In this document: positions 34,952-45,243 of the stretch, piece by piece | Layout of the letters: every line of letters starts with the position of its first letter | How positions within the stretch are numbered: position 1 is the first letter of the stretch | Source of the DNA: JANMMJ01 sp031373255 | GTDB taxonomy: Bacteria > Pseudomonadota > Alphaproteobacteria > Rhizobiales > Aestuariivirgaceae | DNA length: 64,000 nt | Reading direction: 5' to 3' | Assembly (NCBI GenBank): GCA_031373255.1 | Contig: JANMMJ010000216.1 | Span: 20,269-84,268, forward strand | Position numbers and translations under genes: made by a program | The notes under the pieces: model-generated | The model's input: the letters and a program-made list of their open reading frames with translations, nothing else | Databases searched by the model: none | What the model was told of the DNA's origin: nothing

Positions 34952-35641
34952 TTATTTCGGAACTTTCAGCCATAGCGCTGCACTTCCCAGCTCGCCGACC
35001 AATAGCGCGTGCGCCTGGAGTTCGGCCTCGGTGAGGCGGGGCGGCAGGGGGCGCGGCCGTTGCCGCATGGTGCCGACGGCGATGATGGTCCTTTGCGCAG
35101 GCTGTCTTGCGGAAAGGCCAAGGGCCGCCTGACGGCCGCCGATCAATTCGAGATAGACTTCCGCCAGGAGGCTTGAGTCCAGCAGTGCTCCGTGCTTTTC
35201 GCGCTTCGAGTTGTCGATGCCATAGCGCTTGCACAGGGCGTCGAGACTGTTTGGCCCCATGGGATGCTTCTGCCGCGCCATCATCAGCGTGTCGACAACG
35301 CGCTCGGGCGGCAGCGGCGGCTGGTGCAGGAACGCCAACTCGGCATTGATGAATTTCATGTCGAAGGTGGCGTTGTGGATAACCAGTGGGGCCCCGGCGA
35401 TGAATTCCATGAACTCCGCCACAATCTTTGCAAAGACCGGCTTGTCCTTCAGAAAGGCGGATGACAGGCCATGCACCGCTTCGGCCTCGGGCGGCATGTC
35501 ACGCTCCGGATTGATATAGGCATGATAGGTTTTGCCGCTGGGAATGTGATTGATCAGTTCGACCGCGCCAATTTCCACAATGCGATGTCCGTCAGCCGGA
35601 TCGAGGCCGGTGGTTTCGGTGTCGAGCACAATTTCACGCAT
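34952..35641 (-). CDS. dnaQ: DNA polymerase III epsilon subunit (proofreading exonuclease)
   Basis: 229-residue DEDDh 3'-5' exonuclease that proofreads the replicative polymerase. ExoI DTETTGLDPADGHRIVEIGA, ExoII VIHNATFDMKFINAEL and ExoIII EKHGALLDSSLLAEVY carry the catalytic Asp, Glu, Asp, His and Asp. ATG at 35641 overlaps the coaE end by 8 nt; the frame open to 35701 is not needed. It is the last gene of ppsR-maf-aroE-coaE-dnaQ, transcribed away from the origin. Confidence 0.95.
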   Translation of the reverse strand: MREIVLDTETTGLDPADGHRIVEIGAVELINHIPSGKTYHAYINPERDMPPEAEAVHGLSSAFLKDKPVFAKIVAEFMEFIAGAPLVIHNATFDMKFINAELAFLHQPPLPPERVVDTLMMARQKHPMGPNSLDALCKRYGIDNSKREKHGALLDSSLLAEVYLELIGGRQAALGLSARQPAQRTIIAVGTMRQRPRPLPPRLTEAELQAHALLVGELGSAALWLKVPK

Positions 35642-36242
35642 GGTTTGCAGCGGCCTTTCTGCGGAGATTTTCAACGAGGGCGCGTACTTGCCCATGCGCA
35701 TAATCGATCCCCTGCGAGGTATCGATGATCACATCGGCGCGCCTTCGTTTTTCAGTATCCGGCATCTGGCGGGCAAGGATCATCTCAAGTTTTTCCACGG
35801 TCATGCCAGGACGGGCCAGGGTGCGCTGGCGCTGTATTTCCGCCGGTGCCGACACCACCACAATCACGTCGACCTCATCCTGCCTGCCAGTCTCGAAAAG
35901 AAGCGGAATATCGAGAACGGCAAGAGGCTCTCCGGCATCGCGGCATTGCTTGAGGAAGTCGCCCTGCGCCTTGCGCACAAGCGGATGAACGATGGCTTCG
36001 AGTGTCGCGAACGCCTTTGGATTTTGCGCCAACATCTCGCTCAGACACTGCCGGTCGACTGCGCCGTCTATAATGGCTGCAGGGAATGCGGCGCGGACGT
36101 CCTCGACCGCTGCGCCACCCCTCGCATAGAGACGGTCCACGCATTGATCGGCGTCAAAGACCGGAACAGCTTCTTCGCGGAACATCCTTGCTGTTTCGGA
36201 TTTTCCCATGGCAATCGAGCCGGTCAGGCCGACGGTAATCAC
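35634..36242 (-). CDS. coaE: Dephospho-CoA kinase
   Basis: 202-residue P-loop kinase performing the last step of coenzyme A synthesis. Walker A region GLTGSIAMGKSETARMF at the N-terminus and the VFDADQCVDRLYARGG substrate segment are typical, as is LDIPLLFETG. It starts with GTG at 36242, which overlaps the aroE stop (GTGA). Its end overlaps dnaQ by 8 nt. Note A-M-G-K in the P-loop where G-S-G-K is usual; the lysine and serine are kept. Confidence 0.94.
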   Translation of the reverse strand: MITVGLTGSIAMGKSETARMFREEAVPVFDADQCVDRLYARGGAAVEDVRAAFPAAIIDGAVDRQCLSEMLAQNPKAFATLEAIVHPLVRKAQGDFLKQCRDAGEPLAVLDIPLLFETGRQDEVDVIVVVSAPAEIQRQRTLARPGMTVEKLEMILARQMPDTEKRRRADVIIDTSQGIDYAHGQVRALVENLRRKAAANHA

Positions 36243-37078
36243 GATCTGCCCTCGATGTCAGCGGCGATAAGATCATGAAGTTCGCGCGTGACCTCGGGTC
36301 TCCTGCCAAACCACAGCTCAAATCCAGGAACAGCCTGATAGAGCAGCATGCCCAAGCCAGGCACGGCGCGATTGCCCTGCGCGCGAGCCGCAACAATCAA
36401 TGGCGTTTCCAGCGGAGTATAGACGATGTCGGTTACCAGCGCATCGCGTGACAACCGGCTGAGATCGATCGCAAGCGGCGGCTGGCCTTTCATGCCGAGC
36501 GATGTCGCATTCACCAGAACATCGGTGTTTGCGATGATGTCCTCGCGTTTCGACCAATCGACAATTTCAACCGTATTGCCGAAATCGCGACGGAGAATTT
36601 CGGCGCGTTCCGGGGTGCGGTTGAGGATGGCCAATTTGCCGGCGTCACACGCTTTCAGCGTGCCGGCAATGGCGCGGGCAGCACCTCCTGCACCGAGAAT
36701 GGTAAAGTGCTTGCCGGCGGGTGAAAATCCCGGGCAGCCATGAGTCAGGTTTTGCACAAACCCTTCGCCATCGGTGCTGATGCCGCAGACTTCGCCCTTG
36801 CGCAGGAATACTGTGTTCACGACGCCAAGACGCCTGGTGAGATCATCGGTGACCTTCACGGCGGCAAAGGTCTGTTCCTTGTGGGGCATGGTGACATTGC
36901 AGCCGACATAACCTTGTTCCGGCAGGTGAAGCAGAAAGCCGCGGAGTTCATCGGGCGTTACTTCTTTTTTGCCATAGTTTCCGGCGATCCCGTAACGCTT
37001 CAGCCAGTAACCGTGAATTAGAGGCGAGCGTGAATGCCTGATCGGCCAGCCGATAACGCATGCCGCGGGTCCTGTCAT
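36239..37078 (-). CDS. aroE: Shikimate dehydrogenase (NADP)
   Basis: 279-residue enzyme reducing 3-dehydroshikimate to shikimate in the aromatic pathway. The substrate-binding N-terminus IGWPIRHSRSPLIHGYWLKR and NVTMPHKE (catalytic Lys) and the Rossmann motif LGAGGAARAI are intact; DIVYTPLETPL and GLGMLLYQAVPGFELW follow. It overlaps maf upstream and coaE downstream by 4 nt each, a tightly coupled unit. Confidence 0.95.
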   Translation of the reverse strand: MTGPAACVIGWPIRHSRSPLIHGYWLKRYGIAGNYGKKEVTPDELRGFLLHLPEQGYVGCNVTMPHKEQTFAAVKVTDDLTRRLGVVNTVFLRKGEVCGISTDGEGFVQNLTHGCPGFSPAGKHFTILGAGGAARAIAGTLKACDAGKLAILNRTPERAEILRRDFGNTVEIVDWSKREDIIANTDVLVNATSLGMKGQPPLAIDLSRLSRDALVTDIVYTPLETPLIVAARAQGNRAVPGLGMLLYQAVPGFELWFGRRPEVTRELHDLIAADIEGRS

Positions 37079-37662
37079 GACTGAAGCTTGCCTGCCTGCC
37101 GTAGAAATTCGAGAAGAGGCAGAAGCGGCAGGCCCAGGATGGTGAAGTAGTCGCCGCGAACCGCATCGAAAAGCTGCGCGCCGAGGCCTTCCAACTGGTA
37201 GGCGCCGATGGAACGGATGGCCTCTGATCCAACCTGTTGCAGGTAGGCATCAAGGTAGGCATCGGAGAAATTGCGCATGTCGAGTTCTGCCGTCGCAACG
37301 TGGGACCAGGCAATCGCAGCGTTTCTGGCGCAGGCGACTGCCGATACCAGCCGGTGCGTTTTGCCGCGCAATCCACGCAATTGATCACGGGCCGCAGCGA
37401 TTGTTGGCGGCTTGTCGAGATGGCCGCCAAGCATTGCCAGAACCTGGTCGGCGCCAATGACGATCTCGTCAGCATCCGCAGGAGCTATCGAAAGCGCCTT
37501 GGCGCTGGCAAGCTCGAGCGCCAGTTTCTCTGGTGGCAGTGTTGCCATGCGCTTCTTGAGAACGGATTCATCAACCTGGGGTTTGGTGACTTTAATCGCA
37601 AGACCGGCGTGTTCAAGAAGCTGGCGGCGGATGCGGCTGGTTGAGGCAAGCACGAGCGTCAT
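37075..37662 (-). CDS. maf: Maf family nucleoside-triphosphate pyrophosphatase
   Basis: 195-residue house-cleaning enzyme that hydrolyses dTTP/UTP or modified nucleotides to monophosphates. LVLASTSRIRRQLLEHAGL, the KALSIAPADADEIVIGADQV segment and QLEGLGAQLFDAVRGDYFTI match the family. It overlaps ppsR and aroE by 4 nt each. Whether it is the dTTP/UTP or the m7GTP-type subgroup cannot be fixed by eye. Confidence 0.93.
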   Translation of the reverse strand: MTLVLASTSRIRRQLLEHAGLAIKVTKPQVDESVLKKRMATLPPEKLALELASAKALSIAPADADEIVIGADQVLAMLGGHLDKPPTIAAARDQLRGLRGKTHRLVSAVACARNAAIAWSHVATAELDMRNFSDAYLDAYLQQVGSEAIRSIGAYQLEGLGAQLFDAVRGDYFTILGLPLLPLLEFLRQAGKLQS

Positions 37663-38492
37663 ATATTGGCTCCAGAAACCTTCTGGTTGCGCTCGTTCAG
37701 CAGGTTGATGATGGCTGCGGCGGTTTCCTCGATCGAGCGCCGGGTCACATCGATGGTTGGCCAGTTGTGACGCTGACAGAGCTTTCGCATGGTCATCAGT
37801 TCGGCGGTGATTGCCTGTTGATCGACGTAAACCGTTTCGCGGCCCTCATTCAGCATCAACAGGCGATGCTTGCGGATCTGGGCAATGCGTTCGGGGGTTG
37901 CCACCAGGCCAACGATCAGCGGATTGCCCGCTTCACTCAATTCGGGCGGTGTCTCGACGCCGGGCACGATCGGCATGTTGGCCGTCTTGATGCCGCGATT
38001 GGCTAGGTAGATGCTGGTCGGTGTTTTCGAGGTGCGGCTGATGCCGACAAGGATCACATCGGCCTTGTCGAGACCCTCGGGATGCTGGCCGTCGTCGTGG
38101 GCCATGGTGAAATTCAGTGCGTCGATGCGGCGGAAATATTCCGAGTTGAGGGCGTGCTGCCCCCCGACTTGGGGTTGGGATTCGGCATTCAGATAAGTGG
38201 CCAGGCTGGCAATCACCGGATCAAGAATGGAAATGCAGGGGACGGAAAGTTCGCGGCATTTCTCTTCGAGCAATTTGCGCAAAGCAGTGTCTACAATGGT
38301 AAACAGGACCACACCGGGCTGGCGTTCGATTTCGGCGGTCACCCGCTGCAATTGCTTGGGGGTGCGCACCAGCGCATAGATGTGTTCGATGGGCTGGTAT
38401 TGGGCATAATGTGCTGTTGCTGCCCTGGCGACGGTGTTGAGCGTTTCACCGGTTGCGTCCGAGATCAGATGCATGTGAAAATAGCGGGACAC
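37659..38492 (-). CDS. ppsR: Pyruvate, phosphate dikinase (or PEP synthase) regulatory protein, DUF299
   Basis: 277-residue bifunctional kinase/phosphorylase regulating PEP synthase or PPDK by reversible threonine phosphorylation. P-loop-like VGISRTSKTPTSIYLANRG and HLISDATGETLNTVARAAT at the N-terminus are diagnostic. It starts with GTG at 38492, matching relatives that have a few residues before HLxSD. It is the gene on the left side of the origin gap, the position occupied by RP001-type genes next to Caulobacter Cori. Confidence 0.92.
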   Translation of the reverse strand: MSRYFHMHLISDATGETLNTVARAATAHYAQYQPIEHIYALVRTPKQLQRVTAEIERQPGVVLFTIVDTALRKLLEEKCRELSVPCISILDPVIASLATYLNAESQPQVGGQHALNSEYFRRIDALNFTMAHDDGQHPEGLDKADVILVGISRTSKTPTSIYLANRGIKTANMPIVPGVETPPELSEAGNPLIVGLVATPERIAQIRKHRLLMLNEGRETVYVDQQAITAELMTMRKLCQRHNWPTIDVTRRSIEETAAAIINLLNERNQKVSGANI

Positions 38493-38621
38493 GGGTTTTC
38501 CGGTGAAGCCTGAATGAAATGTGGAAAAGTGCTGGTTCTATGATGGCGTGCAAAAGTTCTTAACCCTTTTGCAGTCCGATTATCTACAGATTTTCGCCAG
38601 CACTATCCAGGCTGTGAAGTG

Positions 38622-38630
38622 TGTGGATAA
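38622..38630 (-). promoter_or_regulatory. DnaA box (exact consensus)
   Basis: TGTGGATAA on the plus strand, the exact reverse complement of the consensus TTATCCACA, in the middle of the origin gap. It is the strongest of four boxes within about 150 bp. Confidence 0.85.
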
Positions 38631-38775
38631 TTTCAGGGGAGTGGAGAACATCGGGCAAGCTGTGGATTATTTGCGCTGAGCTTTCGTATCCCGCTGCTTG
38701 CATTGGTTTTTTGGAGAAGGGATAATTGTCACGCTTATTCCAAGACTGTGGGATGTCAGGAAAATTGTTTACTAG

Positions 38776-38791
38776 TTAATGAAATCTTAAC
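38776..38791 (+). promoter_or_regulatory. CtrA binding site in oriC / hemE promoter
   Basis: TTAA, TGAAATC, TTAAC: an exact match to the CtrA consensus TTAA-N7-TTAAC. It is in the A+T-rich arm of the origin, about 70 bp upstream of hemE. A TAATAA at 38814-38819 could serve as the -10 of a hemE promoter whose -35 region the CtrA site covers, as in Caulobacter Cori. Confidence 0.7.
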
Positions 38792-38858
38792 AATCCTTGT
38801 TTTCCAGCCTCCATAATAAGAGTCAGAGTCTATATATCCCTTCTTTGATTGGTATCCC

Positions 38859-39887
38859 ATGAAATCCCTTCTGGCGGTTCTTAACGGTGAAAAGCCTTCG
38901 CGGCGGCCGGTGTGGTTCATGAGGCAGGCTGGCCGTTATCTCCCCGAATATCGCGCGGTCAGGGACAGGAAGGGGGGATTTCTCGATCTTTGCTATGACC
39001 CGCAAGCCGCGGCCGAGGTGACGCTACAACCGTTGCGGCGTTTCGATCTCGATGCGGCAATTGTGTTTGCCGATATTCTCGTTGTGCCGCACGCCATGGG
39101 GGTGGAACTGGCCTTTGCAGTTGGAGAAGGCCCGGTGCTGGGCGTGGTCCGGGATCTTTCCCGGGTGAGAGCCCTGAAATCCATCGCGGTAACGCAGCAG
39201 GTTGAGCAGGTTTGCGATACGCTTCGCCTGGTGAAGGCCGACCTTGACCACGATGTGGCGCTTATCGGCTTCTGTGGTGCGCCCTGGACCGTGGCAAGCT
39301 ACATGATCGAAGGGGGATCCTCGGATGAACGGCTTCTGTCGCGGAAGGCCGCGGCGGAACAGCCGGACTGGTTTTCCGCGCTCATCGCCCGGCTGATCGA
39401 CGAATCGGTTGATTATCTCGTGGCTCAGGCAAAAGCTGGAGCCGAGGTTGTGCAGATTTTCGATTCATGGGCGGGGGACTTGCCATGGGACCTGCAGGAA
39501 ACGTGGGTGCAGAAGCCGTTGCAGCAGCTGGCGGAGCGTTTCCGGGCACGGTGTCCGGGTGTTCCGGTTATCGTTTTTGCGAGGGGCGCTGGGGCTGGAC
39601 ACCTGGCAATCGCGCGGAAGGTCAGGCCAAATGCTGTCAGTGTCGAAGCCGGGTTGCCGCTGGACTGGGCGCGGGAAAACCTGCTCGAACATGTTGTGGT
39701 TCAGGGTAATCTTGATCCGGTTGTGCTTGCCTCAGGGGGAGTGCAGATGAAAGCAAGTGTTACACGGATTCTCCGGGACTTGCCGATGGAACGGCATATT
39801 TTCAACCTTGGCCATGGCATCAGGCAGGAGACGCCGCCAGACCACTTGGCGGAGGTGGTGCGGTTGATCAGGGCAAATGATGGCTGA
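38859..39887 (+). CDS. hemE: Uroporphyrinogen decarboxylase
   Basis: 342-residue TIM-barrel enzyme converting uroporphyrinogen III to coproporphyrinogen III in heme synthesis. Signature RPVWFMRQAGRYLPEYRAVR at the N-terminus and GFCGAPWTVASYMIEGG in the middle are intact, as is FNLGHGIRQETPPDHLAEVV near the end. It is the first gene to the right of the origin; the A+T-rich gap with a CtrA site contains its promoter. The 3' end overlaps hemJ by 11 nt. Confidence 0.96.
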   Translation: MKSLLAVLNGEKPSRRPVWFMRQAGRYLPEYRAVRDRKGGFLDLCYDPQAAAEVTLQPLRRFDLDAAIVFADILVVPHAMGVELAFAVGEGPVLGVVRDLSRVRALKSIAVTQQVEQVCDTLRLVKADLDHDVALIGFCGAPWTVASYMIEGGSSDERLLSRKAAAEQPDWFSALIARLIDESVDYLVAQAKAGAEVVQIFDSWAGDLPWDLQETWVQKPLQQLAERFRARCPGVPVIVFARGAGAGHLAIARKVRPNAVSVEAGLPLDWARENLLEHVVVQGNLDPVVLASGGVQMKASVTRILRDLPMERHIFNLGHGIRQETPPDHLAEVVRLIRANDG

Positions 39888-40308
39888 TTTCTATCCCTGG
39901 GTGAAAGCGCTGCATGTGATGGCTGTCATCGCCTGGATGGCGGGTCTGTTCTATTTGCCGCGGCTGTTTGTCTATCATTGCAAGGTGGCGGCGGGGAGCG
40001 AAGCCTCCGAACTCTTCAAGGTGATGGAGGAGAAGTTGCTCCGCGTCATCATGGCGCCGGCCATGACCGTGGCCTGGATCGCCGGACTGGTGCTGATCTG
40101 GATGATCGGTGATTTTCCGGGATGGCTGATCGTCAAGGTTCTGGCCGTGGTGGCATTATCGGTCTACCACACGGTGCTCAAAAAACATGCAATGCTGTTC
40201 GGTCGGGATGAGCGGCCGAAGGACGAGCGGTTTTACCGGATACTCAACGAAGTCCCGACGGTTTTGATGGTCATCATCGTCATCATGGTGATTGTGAAGC
40301 CATTTTAA
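39877..40308 (+). CDS. hemJ: Protoporphyrinogen oxidase HemJ
   Basis: 143-residue integral membrane protein with four hydrophobic helices, the bacterial HemJ form of protoporphyrinogen IX oxidase. FYPWVKALHVMAVIAWMAGL with FYLPRLFVYH holds the conserved histidines thought to bind heme; KLLRVIMAPAM and VVALSVYH follow. Two ATGs in tandem (39877, 39880) overlap the hemE stop, so hemE and hemJ are translationally coupled, joining two steps of heme synthesis. The hemE-hemJ-rho order is classical for the group. Confidence 0.93.
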   Translation: MMADFYPWVKALHVMAVIAWMAGLFYLPRLFVYHCKVAAGSEASELFKVMEEKLLRVIMAPAMTVAWIAGLVLIWMIGDFPGWLIVKVLAVVALSVYHTVLKKHAMLFGRDERPKDERFYRILNEVPTVLMVIIVIMVIVKPF

Positions 40309-40502
40309 GTCTCCCGGCTTTTCCTTTTGCGCAGGTGCTTGTATATTTGCCGGTGAATCGCTAGATAGGGGCGTCGGCTGTCATTGACAGGCCCGGCCTC
40401 CCTCCCCTCGCCAGGTCTTTCAGCTTTGCCTGGTCCTTCCTTTTCCAATGTTCCTGCCCACGGTTTCATGCCGCTGCAGCAGGACCCTATCAAGACAGAC
40501 AG
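40309..40502 (+). promoter_or_regulatory. rho leader region with weak promoter candidate
   Basis: 194 bp without a gene. TTGTAT (40339-40344) and TAGATA (40362-40367) with a 17-base spacer form a weak promoter that would give a leader of roughly 130 nt. A CTGTCA-T-TGACAG dyad lies at 40378-40390 near the start of that leader, followed by a long pyrimidine-rich stretch (about 40390-40450). Pyrimidine-rich leaders suit autogenous Rho attenuation, but I cannot show it. Confidence 0.3.
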
Positions 40503-41779
40503 ATGAGCATTCTCGAACTTAAAGAAATCAAATTACACGACCTGAAGGGCAAGACCCCGGCAGAACTCCTGACCATCGCCGAGGAGCTTCAGATCGAAAA
40601 TGGCAGTTCGCTCCGCAAGCAGGAGCTGATGTTCGCCATTCTCAAGAGCCTCGCCTCGCATGATGTCGAAATTGTCGGCGAAGGTGTCGTGGAAGTACTG
40701 CAGGATGGCTTCGGCTTCCTGCGCTCGCCCGACGCCAATTATCTTGCCGGACCAGACGATATCTACGTGAGCCCCAGCCAAATCCGGCGGTTCAATCTGC
40801 GTACCGGCGATACGGTCGAAGGACAGATTCGCAGCCCCAAGGATGGCGAGCGTTATTTTGCGCTGCTGAAGGTCAACACGATCAATTTCGAAGACCCGGA
40901 AGCGGTCAAGCACAAGGTCCATTTCGATAATCTGACGCCGCTCTATCCGGATGAACGGCTGGAGATGGAAGTCCAGGATCCGACACGCAAGGATCTTTCG
41001 GCACGCGTCATCAACATGGTCGCTCCGCTCGGCAAGGGCCAGCGTGGACTGATCGTGGCGCCGCCCCGCACCGGCAAGACCGTTCTTTTGCAGAACATTG
41101 CCCACTCGATCACCAGCAATCATCCGGAATGCTACCTGATCGTGCTGCTGATTGATGAGCGTCCCGAAGAAGTGACCGACATGCAGCGCTCGGTCAAAGG
41201 CGAGGTGATCTCCTCGACATTCGATGAGCCGGCGACACGGCACGTGCAAGTGGCGGAAATGGTCATCGAGAAAGCCAAGCGGCTGGTTGAACACCGGCGC
41301 GACGTTGTGATCCTGCTCGATTCGATTACCCGGCTGGGCCGCGCCTACAACACGGTGGTGCCGTCATCCGGCAAGGTGCAGACCGGCGGTGTTGACGCCA
41401 ACGCGCTGCAGCGGCCGAAGCGGTTTTTTGGTGCTGCGCGCAATATCGAAGAAGGCGGTTCACTGACCATTATCGCGACTGCGCTGATCGATACCGGCAG
41501 CCGCATGGACGAAGTGATTTTCGAAGAGTTTAAGGGGACTGGCAACTCGGAAATCGTGCTTGACCGCAAAGTGGCTGACAAGCGGGTGTTCCCGTCGCTC
41601 GACATTCTGAAATCCGGAACGCGCAAAGAGGAATTGCTGGTTCCACCCGACCAACTCAAGAAGACTTACGTGTTGCGCCGCATTCTCAATCCGATGGGCA
41701 CGGTCGATGCCATCGAATTCCTGCTCGACAAGTTCCGGCAGACGAAGAGCAACAGCGAATTCTTCGATTCGATGAACGC

Positions 41780-41783
<4 letters not shown>
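40503..41783 (+). CDS. rho: Transcription termination factor Rho
   Basis: 426-residue hexameric RNA helicase. The N-terminal OB fold binds C-rich RNA (GFGFLRSPDANYLAGPDDIY); the RecA-like motor has Walker A APPRTGKTVLLQNIA, VLLIDERPEEVTDM, Walker B VVILLDSITRLGRAYN, and Q-loop/R-loop residues in GGVDANALQRPKRFFGAARN. Length and domain order are standard. Single gene with its own leader, convergent with the DUF255 gene (4-nt overlap). Confidence 0.97.
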
Positions 41784-43810
<2,027 letters not shown>

Positions 43811-43843
43811 GGTGCCCTCGGATAGTATCGATTCGATTCCGTA

Positions 43844-45172
43844 ATGACGCCCAGAGACACGATATATGCGCTGTCTTCGGGTGCCGGAACGGCTGGTATC
43901 GCTGTTATACGGATCAGTGGTCCTTCTGTGCAGCAGATATTGCTTGGACTGTGCGGTAAAGTTCCGGCGCCTCGCCGGGCGGCATTCTTGGCTATTCGCG
44001 ATCAACGGACTGGTGATCTGATCGACCGTGGAATTGTGCTGTGGTTTCCAGCACCGGCGAGCTTCAGTGGCGAGGATAGCGCCGAGTTCCAGGTGCACGG
44101 CAGCCGGGCAGTAGTCGATGCCCTGTTCCGTGCTTTCAGCGCATACCCGGACGTGCGCTCAGCGGAGGCCGGCGAATACACGCTGCGGGCATTTCACAAT
44201 GGACGGCTCGACCTGATTGAAGTCGAGGGACTTGGCGACCTCCTGATGGCGCGAACCGACGCACAGCGCAGGCAAGCCTTGCAGCAATCAGGTCCGGCAT
44301 TGCGCGCAGTGTTCGAGAGCTGGCGGCAGGATATTCTGGCGTTGTGGGCGCGGGCCGAAGCAGTTGTCGATTTTGTCGATGAGGCCGGTGTCAGCGAGGC
44401 GGCACAAGCGGAAATCAGTGACCGGCTTTCCGGGCTGATTGTTAAGATTGACGACGCAATCCGCAGTGCTTCACGTGGTGAGGCCATCCGGGACGGCATA
44501 CGCGTCGTGATCGCAGGTCCGCCCAATGCCGGCAAGTCGAGCCTTCTCAACTTTCTGGCGAGGCGGGAGGCAGCCATCGTTTCAGCGCAACCAGGCACGA
44601 CGCGGGACGTCATCGAAGTCATGCTTGATATCGAAGGATTGCCGGTGATCTTCAGCGACACGGCGGGACTTCGCGATGAAACCAGTGATGAGATCGAGCA
44701 GATTGGTATGGCCCGGACCAGGCGCGAGGTGGAGCAAGCGGATATTCTGGTATGGCTGACCGAGCCAGGTGGAAAGCCTCCGCAAGCCCTGATCGATTCG
44801 TCTCCGATATGGGTAGAGAACAAGTCTGATTTGCCGTCGAATAAATCGAGACTCTCCCGAAACGATCCGGATTACCTCATATCGGTGCGGAGCGGCGACG
44901 GTATGGCCAAATTCCTTGATGCGTTAAAAGCCCGGATCGTAGCCAGCTTTGGCGGCTGGGAGCCTGCGATGATTACAAGGGCCCGGCAGCGGGAATGCCT
45001 GGAAACAGCGCTTCAAAGGCTTGAATCAGCGCGAAATCAGCCTGGTTTTGCAATCGAACTGCAGGCCGAGGATTTGCGGGCGGCAGCGGATGCAATCGGC
45101 CGATTGACCGGCAAAATCAACGCCGAGGATGTGCTGGGCGAGATTTTTTCCGCCTTCTGCGTTGGTAAATAA
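43844..45172 (+). CDS. mnmE: tRNA uridine-5-carboxymethylaminomethyl modification GTPase MnmE
   Basis: 442-residue GTPase that, with MnmG, modifies wobble uridine 34. The N-terminal formyl-folate-binding domain (DTIYALSSGAGTAGIAVIRI) and helical domain embrace a G domain with AGPPNAGKSSLLN, GTTRDVIEVML and DTAGLRDETSDEIE. The C-terminus FCVGK retains the essential Cys of the CxGK tail. The gene is transcribed rightwards from the origin; a parS-like site follows within 10 nt of its stop. Confidence 0.96.
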   Translation: MTPRDTIYALSSGAGTAGIAVIRISGPSVQQILLGLCGKVPAPRRAAFLAIRDQRTGDLIDRGIVLWFPAPASFSGEDSAEFQVHGSRAVVDALFRAFSAYPDVRSAEAGEYTLRAFHNGRLDLIEVEGLGDLLMARTDAQRRQALQQSGPALRAVFESWRQDILALWARAEAVVDFVDEAGVSEAAQAEISDRLSGLIVKIDDAIRSASRGEAIRDGIRVVIAGPPNAGKSSLLNFLARREAAIVSAQPGTTRDVIEVMLDIEGLPVIFSDTAGLRDETSDEIEQIGMARTRREVEQADILVWLTEPGGKPPQALIDSSPIWVENKSDLPSNKSRLSRNDPDYLISVRSGDGMAKFLDALKARIVASFGGWEPAMITRARQRECLETALQRLESARNQPGFAIELQAEDLRAAADAIGRLTGKINAEDVLGEIFSAFCVGK

Positions 45173-45181
45173 CGGTTAACC

Positions 45182-45197
45182 TGTTTCACGTGAAACG
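45182..45197. promoter_or_regulatory. parS: parS centromere-like site (mnmE-mnmG gap)
   Basis: TGTTTCACGTGAAACG matches 15 of 16 bases of the chromosomal parS consensus TGTTTCACGTGAAACA. It is intergenic and 2.5 kb upstream of parA; ParB would load and spread from it. Confidence 0.85.
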
Positions 45198-45243
45198 TAT
45201 CCCGGGTTTTGACCTGCAGCCCGGCTTGGCCTAGAGAGCCCCC

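Larger units (their letters stand above)
38493..38858. other. oriC: Probable chromosomal replication origin (oriC) between ppsR and hemE
   Basis: 366 bp without a gene, flanked by divergent ppsR and hemE. DnaA boxes: exact TTATCCACA on the minus strand at 38622-38630; single-mismatch boxes TTATCTACA at 38580-38588 (+), TAATCCACA at 38661-38669 (-) and TTTTCCACA at 38520-38528 (-). The right half is strongly A+T-rich (38761-38820 is 28% G+C by count), fit for unwinding. A TTAA-N7-TTAA CtrA site lies in it, and two GAGTC (GANTC) sites at 38820-38824 and 38826-38830. The hemE side of the origin is the established location in Caulobacter and Sinorhizobium. dnaA itself is not in this window. Confidence 0.85.

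Noticed and set aside
38826..38858. TATATA just before hemE as its -10 box
   Set aside because: It would leave under 25 nt to the start codon and has no suitable -35 partner; TAATAA at 38814 behind the CtrA site fits better.
40378..40390. CTGTCA-T-TGACAG palindrome as a terminator between hemJ and rho
   Set aside because: The one-base loop cannot form an RNA hairpin without melting the centre, and no T-tract follows.
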